Under the pieces are notes generated by a model that saw only the letters and a program-made list of their open reading frames with translations, was not told the origin of the DNA and ran no database searches. The position numbers and the translations under genes are program-made. 64,000 nucleotides of DNA from Mycolicibacterium gilvum (lineage in GTDB: Bacteria > Actinomycetota > Actinomycetes > Mycobacteriales > Mycobacteriaceae), in NCBI RefSeq assembly GCF_900454025.1, contig NZ_UGQM01000001.1:496001-560000 (forward strand). Reading direction: 5' to 3'. Shown here piece after piece: positions 1 to 8,887 of the stretch; the stretch's first letter is position 1, and every line of letters starts with the position of its first letter.

Positions 1-93
1 TCGACCGGGGTCGGCCTCGGGGCGGAATGGGATACGCACCTCGTCGATACCGACCCCGGGGATCTGCCGTCCTCGTTCGACCTCTTCGACTGA
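1..93 (+). CDS. C-terminal end of an unidentified gene (partial at window edge)
   Basis: An open frame enters from the left edge and stops at TGA 91-93. Its last residues are acidic and end in SSFDLFD. A strong terminator follows 16 bases later, which supports this as a real gene end. The visible 30 codons are too few to name a family. Confidence 0.5.
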   Translation, partial: STGVGLGAEWDTHLVDTDPGDLPSSFDLFD

Positions 94-109
94 CCCCTCT
101 CTACTCCGA

Positions 110-141
110 GACCCGCACGGATCCTGTGATCCGTGCGGGTC
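110..141 (+). terminator. Rho-independent-type terminator of the upstream gene
   Basis: A perfect 14-bp stem (110-123 with 128-141) encloses a 4-base loop and is followed by a T-rich stretch from 142. It lies just after the stop at 93 and insulates the ini operon from upstream transcription. Confidence 0.85.
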
Positions 142-199
142 TTTGTCGTTTCTGTGGTTCTGGCCTGCGCCAATGGAGGGCCGTGGGGATCCCCCGATG

Positions 200-262
200 T
201 ATCCCCCAATCCCCTAATAGGGGCGCCCCCGCAGCCCTAGTGGGCCGTGCTGGGGATTGGGC
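200..262 (+). promoter_or_regulatory. Candidate operator region upstream of iniB
   Basis: Two symmetric elements lie in the iniB leader. One is a perfect 13-bp palindrome, CCCCTAATAGGGG, at 211-223. The other is a 9-bp inverted repeat, CCAATCCCC at 206-214 with GGGGATTGG at 252-260. In mycobacteria iniBAC is induced by cell-wall inhibitors and controlled by a dedicated regulator (IniR) and by Lsr2. Assigning these sites to IniR is inference from position only. Confidence 0.4.
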
Positions 263-354
263 ACGAGCCCCGTTTCCGGCACGTGCCAGGCTCCATACAT
301 TGGTTCCCAGACGCCGGGAGGAACCGGCGAGACACACCCAGAAAGGGGACTCTC

Positions 355-1371
355 ATGAACACTCTCATCGACTTCATCCTCGACCTCTTCCGCAGCCCGG
401 CCGCGGCCCAGTCCTTCGTCATCGACCCCGACGGCGCACTGCGCGACGCCGGCCTGCCGAACGTGACCGCCGCCCAGCTCGCGTCGGTGGCCGCGACGGC
501 CGCACCGGCCGGCTACGCCCTCGGCGGCGGCGACCCGATCGTCGGCCTGCAGCGCGCGGTCGCCGACCATCACCAGCTCGCGTCGAACTTCGCGTCGCCG
601 TTCTCGCCGCAGACGTCCTACGCACCCACCTTCGCTCCGGAAACCACCACCGACCTGCTCAGCGGAAACAACGTCCCGGTGGCCAGCCCGGTGCAGGACG
701 CCGGCGCGAACGCCCAGAACGGTGCGTTCAACCTCGGCTTCGGCGACATCACCTTCGGTGACAAGACCAGCAACACCGCCACCGACGGCGGCGTCGTGGT
801 CGACGGCGACAACGACGGCGACATCGTCAGCGGCGACGGCGCGGTCCTCGGGGACGGCAACACCATGAACAACGGTGACATCCTGGCCGGCTCGGGCTCC
901 AACGTCGTGGTCGGCAAGGACAACGAGGTCGAGGACAACTCGAAGACCGCCGGCGGCGACCTGATCGCCGACAACGACGCCCCGGTGCTCAACGACGTCG
1001 ACACCAGCGGTGGCAACGGTGGCGGCGCCGACGGCGGCGGCAGCCTGATCGGCATCGGTTCCGGCACCGCGGTCGGCGGTTCCGGCGGCAACGGCGGCGG
1101 CATCATCATCACCGACACCGACGTCAACAGCGGCACCCAGGTCGACGGTGACTACGGCAGCGGCAACGTCGAAGACAACAGCACCAACACCTCGGTGCAG
1201 ACCGACATCGCGACCTCGACCGAGAGCTCGATCGAGGACAACTCCTCGACCTACGAGTCCAACATCGGGTCGGGCAACGACACCAGCACGGACTTGTTCT
1301 CCGACAACGTCACCGGTATCGACACCGATCTGGCGTCGAACAACGACACGACGCTGGTGGACGCGTTCTGA
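355..1371 (+). CDS. iniB: IniB-like Gly/Asp/Asn-rich protein of the iniBAC operon
   Basis: The product has 338 aa. The ATG at 355 is chosen because a purine-rich ribosome binding site (gaaagggga) precedes it and the first residues, MNTLIDFILDLF, match the conserved IniB N-terminal domain. Residues 1-75 form that helical domain. The rest is low-complexity sequence rich in Gly, Asp, Asn, Ser and Thr, with repeated DGDND-like blocks. It is shorter than the M. tuberculosis protein (about 480 aa). The biochemical role of IniB is unknown; the family is envelope-associated and induced by isoniazid and ethambutol. It is the first gene of iniB-iniA-iniC and is separated from iniA by a hairpin. Confidence 0.85.
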   Translation: MNTLIDFILDLFRSPAAAQSFVIDPDGALRDAGLPNVTAAQLASVAATAAPAGYALGGGDPIVGLQRAVADHHQLASNFASPFSPQTSYAPTFAPETTTDLLSGNNVPVASPVQDAGANAQNGAFNLGFGDITFGDKTSNTATDGGVVVDGDNDGDIVSGDGAVLGDGNTMNNGDILAGSGSNVVVGKDNEVEDNSKTAGGDLIADNDAPVLNDVDTSGGNGGGADGGGSLIGIGSGTAVGGSGGNGGGIIITDTDVNSGTQVDGDYGSGNVEDNSTNTSVQTDIATSTESSIEDNSSTYESNIGSGNDTSTDLFSDNVTGIDTDLASNNDTTLVDAF

Positions 1372-1387
1372 TCTGTTGACCAGGCTG

Positions 1388-1418
1388 CCGGCGGGGACCG
1401 AACGATGGTCCCCGCCGG
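1388..1418 (+). terminator. Hairpin between iniB and iniA (partial terminator or attenuator)
   Basis: A perfect 12-bp GC stem (1388-1399 with 1407-1418) with a 7-base loop is followed by TTTG. It sits 17 bases after the iniB stop and 54 bases before iniA. It could terminate part of the transcripts, giving more iniB than iniAC, or protect the iniB mRNA 3' end. Confidence 0.6.
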
Positions 1419-1471
1419 TTTGTCCGCCTACCGTGAGACAGCGCAGCACACGCCCGCCTGAGTAGGGAGCC

Positions 1472-3298
1472 ATGACGCAACCGAACGACCCGAAGAAGGT
1501 CGTCCTCGAGCTCATCGAGCACACCAGGAAGATCGCCGACACGCAGGACCGCGGCGACCTCGTGGCCCGGCTCGACCGCGCCGCGCGGCGCGTCGAGGAC
1601 CCGCAGATCCGCGTCGTGATCGCCGGCCAGCTCAAACAGGGCAAGAGCCAGTTGCTGAACTCGTTGCTCAACATGCCGGTCGCCCGCGTCGGGGACGACG
1701 AATCGACGGTCGTGGCGACGGTGGTGTCCTACGGGGAGCAGCCGTCGGCGCGACTGGTCGTGGCCGGCGGGGACGGTCGGGAACCGGAGCTCATCGAGAT
1801 CCCGACCGCGGACCTGCGCAACGATCTGCGTCGCGCCCCCCAGGCCGGCGGCCGGGAGGTGCTGCGGGTGGAGGTCACCGCACCCAGCCCTCTGCTCAAG
1901 GGCGGGCTCGCGTTCATCGACACCCCGGGGGTGGGCGGACACGGCCAACCGCACCTGTCGGCGACCCTGGGGCTGCTGCCCGATGCCGACGCGATGCTGA
2001 TGATCAGCGATGTCAGTCAGGAGTTCACCGAACCCGAGATGACGTTCATGCGACAGGCTTTGGACATCTGCCCGGTCGCCGTCATCGCCGCGACCAAAAC
2101 CGACCTGTATCCGCACTGGCGCCGCGTGGTCGAGGCCAACGCCGCACATCTGCGGCGCGCGGGGATCACCACCCCGATGGTCCCGGTGTCCTCGACGCTG
2201 CGCAGTCACGCGGTGGCGCTCAACGACAAAGAGCTCAACGAGGAGTCGAACTTCCCGGCGATCGTGAAGTTCCTCTCCGATGAGGTGCTGTCCCGGCACA
2301 ACGGCGGGGTCAGGGAGCAGGTCGTCGCCGAGATCCGCGCCGCCGCAGAACATCTGACGCTCGCCGCGGAGTCGGAACGCTCCGCGCTGACCGACCCGCA
2401 CACCAGGCAGCGGCTGACCGCCGACCTGGAGGCGCGCAAGCTGGAGGCCCAGGACGCGTTGCAGCAGACGGCGTTGTGGCAACAGGTGCTCAACGACGGT
2501 ATCGCCGACCTGACCGCCGACGTCGACCACGATCTGCGAGAGCGCTTCCGCAACATCACCTTTCACACAGAGCGCGTCATCGAGACCGGCGACCCGACGC
2601 TGCACTGGGCCGAGATCGGCGCCGAACTCGAGGACGCCGTCGCCACCGCCGTCGGCGACAACTTCGTCTGGGCCTACCAGCGTGCGGAAGCCCTCGCCGC
2701 CGACGTGGCGCGAACCTTCACCGAGGCGGGGCTCGACGCCGTGCGCATTCCCTCGCTGAACGCCCGCGACATGGGCGCCGATCTCGGCGAGTTCCGCTCG
2801 CTGGCCCAGCTGGAAGCCAAGCCGTTGAAGTTCGGGCACAAGGTGGTCACCGGGATGCGCGGCTCCTACGGCGGCGTCCTGATGTTCGGCATGCTCACCT
2901 CGTTCGCCGGCCTGGGCATGTTCAACCCGCTGTCGCTGGGTGCGGGCTTCGTGCTCGGCCGCAAGGCCTACAAGGAGGACATGGAGAACCGGCTGCTGCG
3001 GGTGCGCAACGACGCCAAGACCAATGTCCGCCGCTTCGTCGACGACGTCGCCTTCGCGGTGGGCAAGGAGTCCCGCGACCGGCTCAAAGGGATTCAGCGT
3101 CAACTGCGTGACCACTACCGCGAGATCGCCAACCAGACCACGCGTTCGCTCAACGAGTCGCTGCAGGCCACACTCTCCGCGGCCAAGATGGAAGAGGCCG
3201 AACGCACCGCCCGCGTCAAGGAGCTGGACCGCCAGCTCAACGTCCTGCGCCAGGTCATCGACCACATCGACCACAAGCTGAGCGCGCCGGCTCACTAA
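1472..3298 (+). CDS. iniA: IniA, dynamin-like GTPase
   Basis: A 608-aa dynamin-superfamily GTPase. Visible G motifs are G1 GQLKQGKS at residues 52-59, G3 DTPG at 150-153 and G4 TKTD at 208-211. A long helical stalk follows. A hydrophobic segment near residues 465-495 (MFGMLTSFAGLGMF and nearby) is the likely membrane-contacting region, and the C-terminus is coiled. In mycobacteria IniA is a bacterial dynamin-like protein with membrane-fission activity; it supports tolerance to cell-wall drugs. The length matches the family. It precedes iniC in the same operon. Confidence 0.92.
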   Translation: MTQPNDPKKVVLELIEHTRKIADTQDRGDLVARLDRAARRVEDPQIRVVIAGQLKQGKSQLLNSLLNMPVARVGDDESTVVATVVSYGEQPSARLVVAGGDGREPELIEIPTADLRNDLRRAPQAGGREVLRVEVTAPSPLLKGGLAFIDTPGVGGHGQPHLSATLGLLPDADAMLMISDVSQEFTEPEMTFMRQALDICPVAVIAATKTDLYPHWRRVVEANAAHLRRAGITTPMVPVSSTLRSHAVALNDKELNEESNFPAIVKFLSDEVLSRHNGGVREQVVAEIRAAAEHLTLAAESERSALTDPHTRQRLTADLEARKLEAQDALQQTALWQQVLNDGIADLTADVDHDLRERFRNITFHTERVIETGDPTLHWAEIGAELEDAVATAVGDNFVWAYQRAEALAADVARTFTEAGLDAVRIPSLNARDMGADLGEFRSLAQLEAKPLKFGHKVVTGMRGSYGGVLMFGMLTSFAGLGMFNPLSLGAGFVLGRKAYKEDMENRLLRVRNDAKTNVRRFVDDVAFAVGKESRDRLKGIQRQLRDHYREIANQTTRSLNESLQATLSAAKMEEAERTARVKELDRQLNVLRQVIDHIDHKLSAPAH

Positions 3299-3394
3299 GC
3301 TCGGGGGATCAGTACCAGCGACCACGTACGGGCGATCCTCGACGGCACCATCGGTGCCTACCGCAGCGACCCCGCGTACCGGCACCGTCCCGAC

Positions 3395-4801
3395 GTGCAC
3401 GCCGAACTCGACCGAATCGGACGCCGACTCAACGAACCGATGCGGATCGCGCTCGCGGGAACGCTCAAGGCGGGCAAGTCGACGTTGGTCAATGCGCTTG
3501 TCGGAGAGACGATCGCGCCCACCGACGCGACCGAGGCGACCCGCATCGTCACCTGGTTCCGGCACGGGCCCACGCCGAAGGTCACCGCCAACCACCGGGG
3601 CGGGCGCCGCACCAACGTGCCGATCGCCCGCGACCCCCACGCGGGCGGCCTGACGTTCGACTTCGCCCGCCTCGACCCCGACGACGTGCTCGACCTCGAC
3701 GTGGAATGGCCGGCGTCCGAACTGGTCGACGCGACGATCATCGACACCCCCGGCACTTCGTCGTTGTCCAAGGACGTGTCGGCGCGCACGCTGCGGTTGC
3801 TGGTTCCCGACGACGGCGTCCCCCGGGTGGATGCGGTGGTGTTCCTGCTGCGGACGCTCAACGCCCCGGACATCGCGCTGCTCAAGCAGATCGGCGAACT
3901 GGTCGGCGGGTCGTCCGGTGCGCTCGGCGTGATCGGTGTCGCGTCCCGCGCCGACGAGATCGGGGCGGGACGTATCGACGCGATGATGTCGGCCGGCGAC
4001 GTGGCGGCGCGCTTCACCAAGGAGATGGAGCAGACCGGCATCTGCCAGGCCGTCGTCCCAGTCTCCGGTCTGCTCGCGTTGACCGCGCGCACGTTGCGGC
4101 AGAGCGAGTTCGGGGCGCTGGACAAGCTCGCCGGCGTCGAACCCGCCGAGCTGGCCAAGGCGATGCTGTCGGTGGACCGCTTCGTGCGCGAGGACAGCCC
4201 GCTGCCCGTGGACGCAGCGACCCGGGCGGCGCTGCTGGACCGGTTCGGAATGTTCGGCCTGCGCATCTCGATCGCGGTGTTGCGCGCCGGAGTGCGCGAT
4301 TCGGTGGCGCTGGCCGAGGAACTGCTGGAGCGCAGTGGGCTGGTCGCGCTGCGCGACGTGATCGACCAGCAGTTCGCGCAGCGGTCCGATCTGCTCAAGG
4401 CACACACCGCGCTGCTGTCGCTGCGGCAGTTCGTGCAGCGCAATCCGGTCTATGCGACGCCGCGGATCCTCGCCGACATCGAGCCGCTGCTCGCGGACAC
4501 CCACGCGTTCGAGGAGCTGCGGCTGCTCAGCCGGCTGCGGTCGCGCCCGACGACGCTCAACGACGACGAGATGGCGTCGTTGCGGCGGGTGATCGGCGGC
4601 TCCGGCACCGACGTCGCGAGCCGGCTCGGCCTGCCGCCGGGCGACGAGTTCGACGGCCCCCGCGCGGCCTTCGCCGCAGTTCAGCGGTGGCGTCGGCGAG
4701 CGGACCACCCGCTCAACGACCCGTTCACCGCGAGGGCATGCCGCGCCGCCGTGCGCAGCGCCGAGGCGATCGTGGCCGATTACGCCCGCAGGGGGCGCTG
4801 A
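3395..4801 (+). CDS. iniC: IniC, dynamin-like GTPase partner of IniA
   Basis: A dynamin-family GTPase with P-loop GTLKAGKS, G3 DTPGTSS and a conserved helical C-terminal half ending in ACRAAVRSAEA. With the GTG at 3395 the product has 468 aa. The conserved reading frame extends 29 codons further upstream, to an ATC at 3308. The residues encoded there (STSDHVRAILDGTIGAYR) match the N-terminus I recall for IniC, but no ATG, GTG or TTG lies in that stretch. The true start is therefore uncertain. It is the third gene of the ini operon and acts with IniA at the membrane. Confidence 0.9.
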   Translation: MHAELDRIGRRLNEPMRIALAGTLKAGKSTLVNALVGETIAPTDATEATRIVTWFRHGPTPKVTANHRGGRRTNVPIARDPHAGGLTFDFARLDPDDVLDLDVEWPASELVDATIIDTPGTSSLSKDVSARTLRLLVPDDGVPRVDAVVFLLRTLNAPDIALLKQIGELVGGSSGALGVIGVASRADEIGAGRIDAMMSAGDVAARFTKEMEQTGICQAVVPVSGLLALTARTLRQSEFGALDKLAGVEPAELAKAMLSVDRFVREDSPLPVDAATRAALLDRFGMFGLRISIAVLRAGVRDSVALAEELLERSGLVALRDVIDQQFAQRSDLLKAHTALLSLRQFVQRNPVYATPRILADIEPLLADTHAFEELRLLSRLRSRPTTLNDDEMASLRRVIGGSGTDVASRLGLPPGDEFDGPRAAFAAVQRWRRRADHPLNDPFTARACRAAVRSAEAIVADYARRGR

Positions 4802-4838
4802 GGCCTAACGTTTCGGGCCGCCGCAACGACGTACAGGT

Positions 4839-6647
4839 ATGCGCAGTTGTCTGGGTGTCTCGCTGGGCACAGCCAACCTCGTCGCCGTGGCCGACGGGCG
4901 GGCGACCGTCCGCCCCGCGGCCGTCACGGTGCCGTCGGGTCTGTCGGTGACGGGGTTCGTGGAACGGGTCGGGGATCCGGTGCCGTTGGTGCTTGCCGAT
5001 CACTCGGTCCACCGGCCGGAGACGCTCGCGGCAGCCGCGGTCGAGGACCTGACCCGCTGGGCCAGCCCGCAGCGGCGCCCGGATCTGGTCACGGTCGCGG
5101 TCCCCGCCCACTGGTCCGGCGCGGCGATCGGTGCGTTCCGGTCCGCGGCTCCGCACGTCACGGTCGTCTCGGAGGTGTCGGCCGCGGTGACGGCACTGCA
5201 GGCCTCACCCGGACTGCCGACCCGCGGCGTGATCGCGCTGTGCGATCTCGGGGCGGGGGGAAGCAGCATCACGCTGGTGGACGCCGGCAACGGGTTCGCC
5301 CCTGTCGGGGACACCGTGCGGCTCGACGTGCTCTCCGGCGACGGTGTCGACGGCGCGGTCCTGCAACACGTCCTCGCCGAGATCGAGACCGACCCCGGCG
5401 GCACCGCGCACGTCGCGGCACTGTCGGGGTTGCGTGACCGGTGCCGGGCCGCCAAGGAGCGGCTCTCTGTCGAGACGGCGACCGGACTCGTCTGGGGCCG
5501 CACGACGGTCCGACTGACGCGCCCCGAGCTCGAAGCCCTGATCGACGACGCCGTCGGCGGCTTCGTCGACGCGGTCGTGACCACGCTCCACCGGTACGGC
5601 GTCTCGCCCGCCGCGCTCGCCGCGGTGGCGACCGTCGGCGGTGGGGCGCGGATACCGCTTGTGACCGAACGACTTTCGGAGGCTCTGCAACGCCCGGTGG
5701 TCACCACCCCGGGTGCCGCACTCGCGGCGGCCGCTGGTGCGGAACTGCTCGCGCGACGTGGCGCGGAGCCGGTGGCGCAGACGGTGTCGGTGGCGGCGCC
5801 GATGACGGCCGCGAACGCGACGGTGGCCGCACCGGTGACGCCGCTGGCGTGGTCGGCAGAGGCAGACGATCCTGGGGCGCACGCCGTGTTCGAGGACGAG
5901 ACGGTGTACGCCACCGCGTACGCGCGCCCCGATGTCCATTTCGAACCCGACGAGATCGACGAGGCCGACGTCGAACCGCTCGGGTGGTACCGCCGGCCCG
6001 GCGTATTGTTCGCCGCTGCAGCGTGTCTGGCCGCGGTCGCGACGACCGGGCTGGTGCTGACCGCTCAGGTCGGACCCGTGGAAGCGGACGCCTCGGACAT
6101 CGCGGCGCCGGTGGCGACCGCGCCGGTGCAGGCTCCCACCATGCCGGTGGAGATCGCACCGCCGCCCCCGCCCGTCACCGAGACCGTCGCGGCAGCCCCG
6201 GCGCCACGGGTCGTCCAGGCCGCCCCGCAGTCCCCGGCCCCGCAGCGGGTGGTCGCGAAACAGGCTGCGCCGCAGGCGGTGCCGCGTCCGGCAGCACCGG
6301 CTACGGAGACGGGCGCGGCTCCCGCGCCGAGCACCACGCCGACCCCGACACCCACTCCCAGCTCGACGCCCACACCCACGCCCAGCTCGACACCCACACC
6401 GACGCCGAGCTCGACACCCACGCCGACCCCGACACCCACCTCGACGCCGCCGCCGACGCCGACCCCGACACCCACCTCGACGCCCGCGCCTACCTCGACG
6501 CCGCCGCCGGTGACGTCACAGCCTGTGCCCGTCGAGACACCGACTGCGACTCAGGAGCCGGCTCCTGCGGAGACGACGGTCAGCGAGACGCCGGCCACCG
6601 AGACGCCGGCTACGGAGTGTGTGCCGACGGCGGAACTCGCCTGCTGA
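4839..6647 (+). CDS. Hsp70/actin-fold ATPase with TM segment and Thr-Pro-rich tail
   Basis: A 602-aa protein. Residues 1-305 resemble an Hsp70-type nucleotide-binding domain: phosphate-1-like GVSLGTANLVAV at the start, phosphate-2-like CDLGAGGSS near 130, and adenosine-like TVGGGARIPLV near 265. No substrate-binding domain follows. A single membrane segment lies at about residues 387-410, then an Ala/Pro-rich stretch and a region of tandem TPTPT/SSTPTP repeats (about residues 500-570). This suggests a membrane-anchored ATPase with a wall-spanning extracellular tail. It follows iniC by 37 bases in the same direction. Its stop abuts the stop of the convergent gene. Function is unknown. Confidence 0.75.
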   Translation: MRSCLGVSLGTANLVAVADGRATVRPAAVTVPSGLSVTGFVERVGDPVPLVLADHSVHRPETLAAAAVEDLTRWASPQRRPDLVTVAVPAHWSGAAIGAFRSAAPHVTVVSEVSAAVTALQASPGLPTRGVIALCDLGAGGSSITLVDAGNGFAPVGDTVRLDVLSGDGVDGAVLQHVLAEIETDPGGTAHVAALSGLRDRCRAAKERLSVETATGLVWGRTTVRLTRPELEALIDDAVGGFVDAVVTTLHRYGVSPAALAAVATVGGGARIPLVTERLSEALQRPVVTTPGAALAAAAGAELLARRGAEPVAQTVSVAAPMTAANATVAAPVTPLAWSAEADDPGAHAVFEDETVYATAYARPDVHFEPDEIDEADVEPLGWYRRPGVLFAAAACLAAVATTGLVLTAQVGPVEADASDIAAPVATAPVQAPTMPVEIAPPPPPVTETVAAAPAPRVVQAAPQSPAPQRVVAKQAAPQAVPRPAAPATETGAAPAPSTTPTPTPTPSSTPTPTPSSTPTPTPSSTPTPTPTPTSTPPPTPTPTPTSTPAPTSTPPPVTSQPVPVETPTATQEPAPAETTVSETPATETPATECVPTAELAC

Positions 6648-7169
6648 TCAGGGGGTCGGCGGCGCCGGCGGAGGCTCGGTGACGGTCTCGGTCTGCGTCT
6701 CGGTCTGAGTGACCGTGCTGGTGCTCGTGCTGGTGGACACCGACGTGCTCGGCGTCGTCGTGGTCGTCGGTGTTGTCGTGGTGGTGGTGGTCGTCGGCTC
6801 GGTGGTGGTGGTCGTCGTGGTCGGCTCGGTGGTCGTCGTCGCCGACTCGCTCGCGGTCTCGGTCACGGTGGCCGGAGGTACCGCGGCGGGAGCCGACGTC
6901 GTGGTCACCGGGGTCAGGGACGATGTCGGCGTGGTCTCGGAGTCCGAGTCGCCGGTGATCGCCTTGGCCAGGCCGAACACGATCAGCGCGATGAGAACGG
7001 CGCCGAGCGCGCCGAGCCCGACCAGCGCGGCGGGTTTGCGGTACCAGGGCACGGGCGACTCGGCATCCGGCGGCGGCGCCTGCTCGTACTCGCCGTAGGC
7101 GTAGTTGCTGAGCTGGGTCGGATCGTCGTCGGAGTAGTTCGGGTCATCGGAATCGCCGTAACGTGCCAC
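6648..7169 (-). CDS. Single-TM protein with Ser/Thr-rich extracellular tail
   Basis: A 173-aa protein from GTG 7169. It has an acidic cytosolic N-terminus (ARYGDSDDPNYSDDD), then PWYRKPAALVG leading into one TM helix (about residues 48-70), then a tail dominated by Thr, Ser and Val with long TTTT runs and TQTETQTETV. The organisation WYRxP-TM-low-complexity tail resembles the C-terminal half of the convergent Hsp70-like protein, which suggests shared surface topology. Stop codons of the two genes touch (TGA/TCA at 6645-6650). Family unknown. Confidence 0.7.
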   Translation of the reverse strand: MARYGDSDDPNYSDDDPTQLSNYAYGEYEQAPPPDAESPVPWYRKPAALVGLGALGAVLIALIVFGLAKAITGDSDSETTPTSSLTPVTTTSAPAAVPPATVTETASESATTTTEPTTTTTTTEPTTTTTTTTPTTTTTPSTSVSTSTSTSTVTQTETQTETVTEPPPAPPTP

Positions 7170-7195
7170 GGAACCCGATAGTAGGCGCTGGCCCG

Positions 7196-7645
7196 TCAGG
7201 TTCCGGGGTAGAGCGTGCGTGTCACGTTGGTCCGAGGCGCCCGCGTGGTGCGCGTGGTCGTCCGGTCGTCGTTCTCGTCGGACTCTCGTGTCCGCGGCGG
7301 ACGGGTACTGCGGGTCGTCGTGGACTCCGACGGCGTGGTCGACGTGCTGGTGTCGTTGATGTCGCTGGTCATCGGGGGGCTGGTGCTGGTGATGGTCCCC
7401 GACGTGGTGGACGTCGTCGAACCGGTCACCGTGGCCGACGAGGACGACGGCGGGATGTAGTAGAGCGGCGGCGGGTCGGGCTCGCTGAACTGCCGTGCGA
7501 TGACCGTGATCAGCCAGATGATCAGCGCGATCGCCGCGATCGCCGCGATCCCCGCGATGCTGGCCCCGAGCAGGGTCGACGTCTGGTTGTGCCACGCGTC
7601 GGGCGGCACCTCGGCGGCGTCGTCGTCCCGTCGGTTCACGGGCAC
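7196..7645 (-). CDS. Single-TM protein with Thr/Ser/Arg-rich tail
   Basis: A 149-aa protein starting at GTG 7645. A short N-terminus (PVNRRDDDAAEVPP) is followed by a TM helix rich in Ala and Ile (about residues 26-50). The tail contains PPPLYYIPPSSSS and then many Ser/Thr and later Arg residues. It lies 26 bases upstream of the similarly built gene at 6648-7169 and is probably cotranscribed with it. No enzymatic motif is visible. Confidence 0.7.
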   Translation of the reverse strand: MPVNRRDDDAAEVPPDAWHNQTSTLLGASIAGIAAIAAIALIIWLITVIARQFSEPDPPPLYYIPPSSSSATVTGSTTSTTSGTITSTSPPMTSDINDTSTSTTPSESTTTRSTRPPRTRESDENDDRTTTRTTRAPRTNVTRTLYPGT

Positions 7646-7678
7646 TGATAGTAGCGGCGACCTCCCCGGACGGCCCGG

Positions 7679-8629
7679 TCAGTGGATCTGGGGGATGACC
7701 TGCTCGGCGAAGAACTCGACGTGCTCGAGGTCCGACATGTCCAGAACCTGCAGGTAGACGCGCTCCACGCCGGCTTCCAGGAACGGCCCGAGCTTGTCGA
7801 CGACCTCGGCCGGGGTGCCGACCGTGGGGGAGTTCGACCGCATCTCGTCGACCTCGCGGCCGATCGCGGCGGCGCGCCGGGCGATCTCGGCGTCGTCGCG
7901 CCCGACGCACACCACGAACGCCGCCGAGTAGGTCAGCGAATCCTTCGCGCGGCCGGCGTCCTCGACGGCCGCGGCGACCCGGGCGTACTGGGTGGTGAGC
8001 TCGTCGAGGGGGACGAACGGGATGTTGAACTCGTCGGCGAACCGTGCCGTCAGGGCCGGGGTCCGCTTGGCGCCCCGCCCGCCGATCACGATCGGCGGGC
8101 GCGGGCTCTGCGCAGGCTTCGGCAGCGCCGGGGAGTCGGCGATGCTGTAGTGCGTCCCCGAGTAGTCGAAGGTCTCTCCCGTCGGCGTCGTCCACAGGCC
8201 GGTGAGGATCTCGAGTTGCTCGGTGAGCCGGTCGAATCGTTCGCCCAGCGGCGGGAACGGGATCGCGTACGCCTTGTGCTCGGCTTCGAACCACCCCGCG
8301 CCGAGGCCCAATTCGACTCGGCCACCACTCATCTCATCGACCTGGGCGACCGAGATCGCGAGCGGCCCGGGATGGCGGAACGTCGCCGAGGTGACCATGG
8401 TGCCCAGCCGGATCGACGACGTCTCCCGTGCCAGACCGGCCAGCGTCACCCAGGAATCCGTGGGTCCCGGAAGACCGTCGCCGGCCATCGCGAGGTAGTG
8501 GTCGGACCGGAAGAACGCCGAGTAGCCGGCCTGTTCGGCCGTCCGCGCGACGGCGAGCTGGTCGGCGTAGGACGCGCCCTGCTGGGGTTCGACGAAGACG
8601 CGGAAATCGACGGAACTCACGCTGACCAC
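7679..8629 (-). CDS. LLM-class F420-dependent oxidoreductase
   Basis: About 313-316 aa. It has the luciferase-like (bacterial luciferase/F420) TIM-barrel pattern: AEQAGYSAFFRSDHYLAM, LGTMVTSATFRHPGPLA, GGRVELGLGAGWFEAEHKAYGIPF-like, and PPIVIGGRGAKRTPALTARFADEFN. Such enzymes use coenzyme F420 or FMN for hydride transfer; the substrate cannot be inferred. Start is GTG 8629 or, more likely, the GTG at 8620 (VSSVDFR). It is the last core-type gene before the mobile cluster. Confidence 0.88.
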   Translation of the reverse strand: MVSVSSVDFRVFVEPQQGASYADQLAVARTAEQAGYSAFFRSDHYLAMAGDGLPGPTDSWVTLAGLARETSSIRLGTMVTSATFRHPGPLAISVAQVDEMSGGRVELGLGAGWFEAEHKAYAIPFPPLGERFDRLTEQLEILTGLWTTPTGETFDYSGTHYSIADSPALPKPAQSPRPPIVIGGRGAKRTPALTARFADEFNIPFVPLDELTTQYARVAAAVEDAGRAKDSLTYSAAFVVCVGRDDAEIARRAAAIGREVDEMRSNSPTVGTPAEVVDKLGPFLEAGVERVYLQVLDMSDLEHVEFFAEQVIPQIH

Positions 8630-8639
8630 CCTAATGGGA

Positions 8640-8887
8640 TCTGATCAGCGAGCCTGCGATCGGTAATGGTCGGTCCGGGTGATGCTGATTGCTGAGCCGC
8701 CGGCTCGGTGAGCACTGCTTCGCCTTGGAGAATCGTTCGACTCCTAAGCCTAGATCGTGCCCCGACTGGTTGGTGAGGTCACCTTTAGCGCTGATGGGGT
8801 GTCGTGCTCCGAGCACTGATCCATTAGGTTGCCGCCGGGTGTCCTTGGGCTCGTAAAAGGTTCCATGACATCGCGTAGGGAGGCGAG
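8640..8887 (+). other. Non-coding left end of an IS110-type element (probable)
   Basis: No gene is visible here. The stretch immediately precedes the truncated IS110-type transposase start at 8888, so it probably represents that element's 5' non-coding end, where IS110-group elements encode their bridge RNA. The outer boundary was not located. Confidence 0.35.

Noticed and set aside
1310..4708. 1132-codon open frame on the minus strand across iniA and iniC
   Set aside because: Shadow frame in GC-rich DNA; iniA and iniC on the plus strand have full GTPase motifs.
6330..6520. Tandem repeats resembling a CRISPR-like or VNTR array
   Set aside because: They encode an in-frame Thr-Pro tail, unit lengths vary and there are no spacers.
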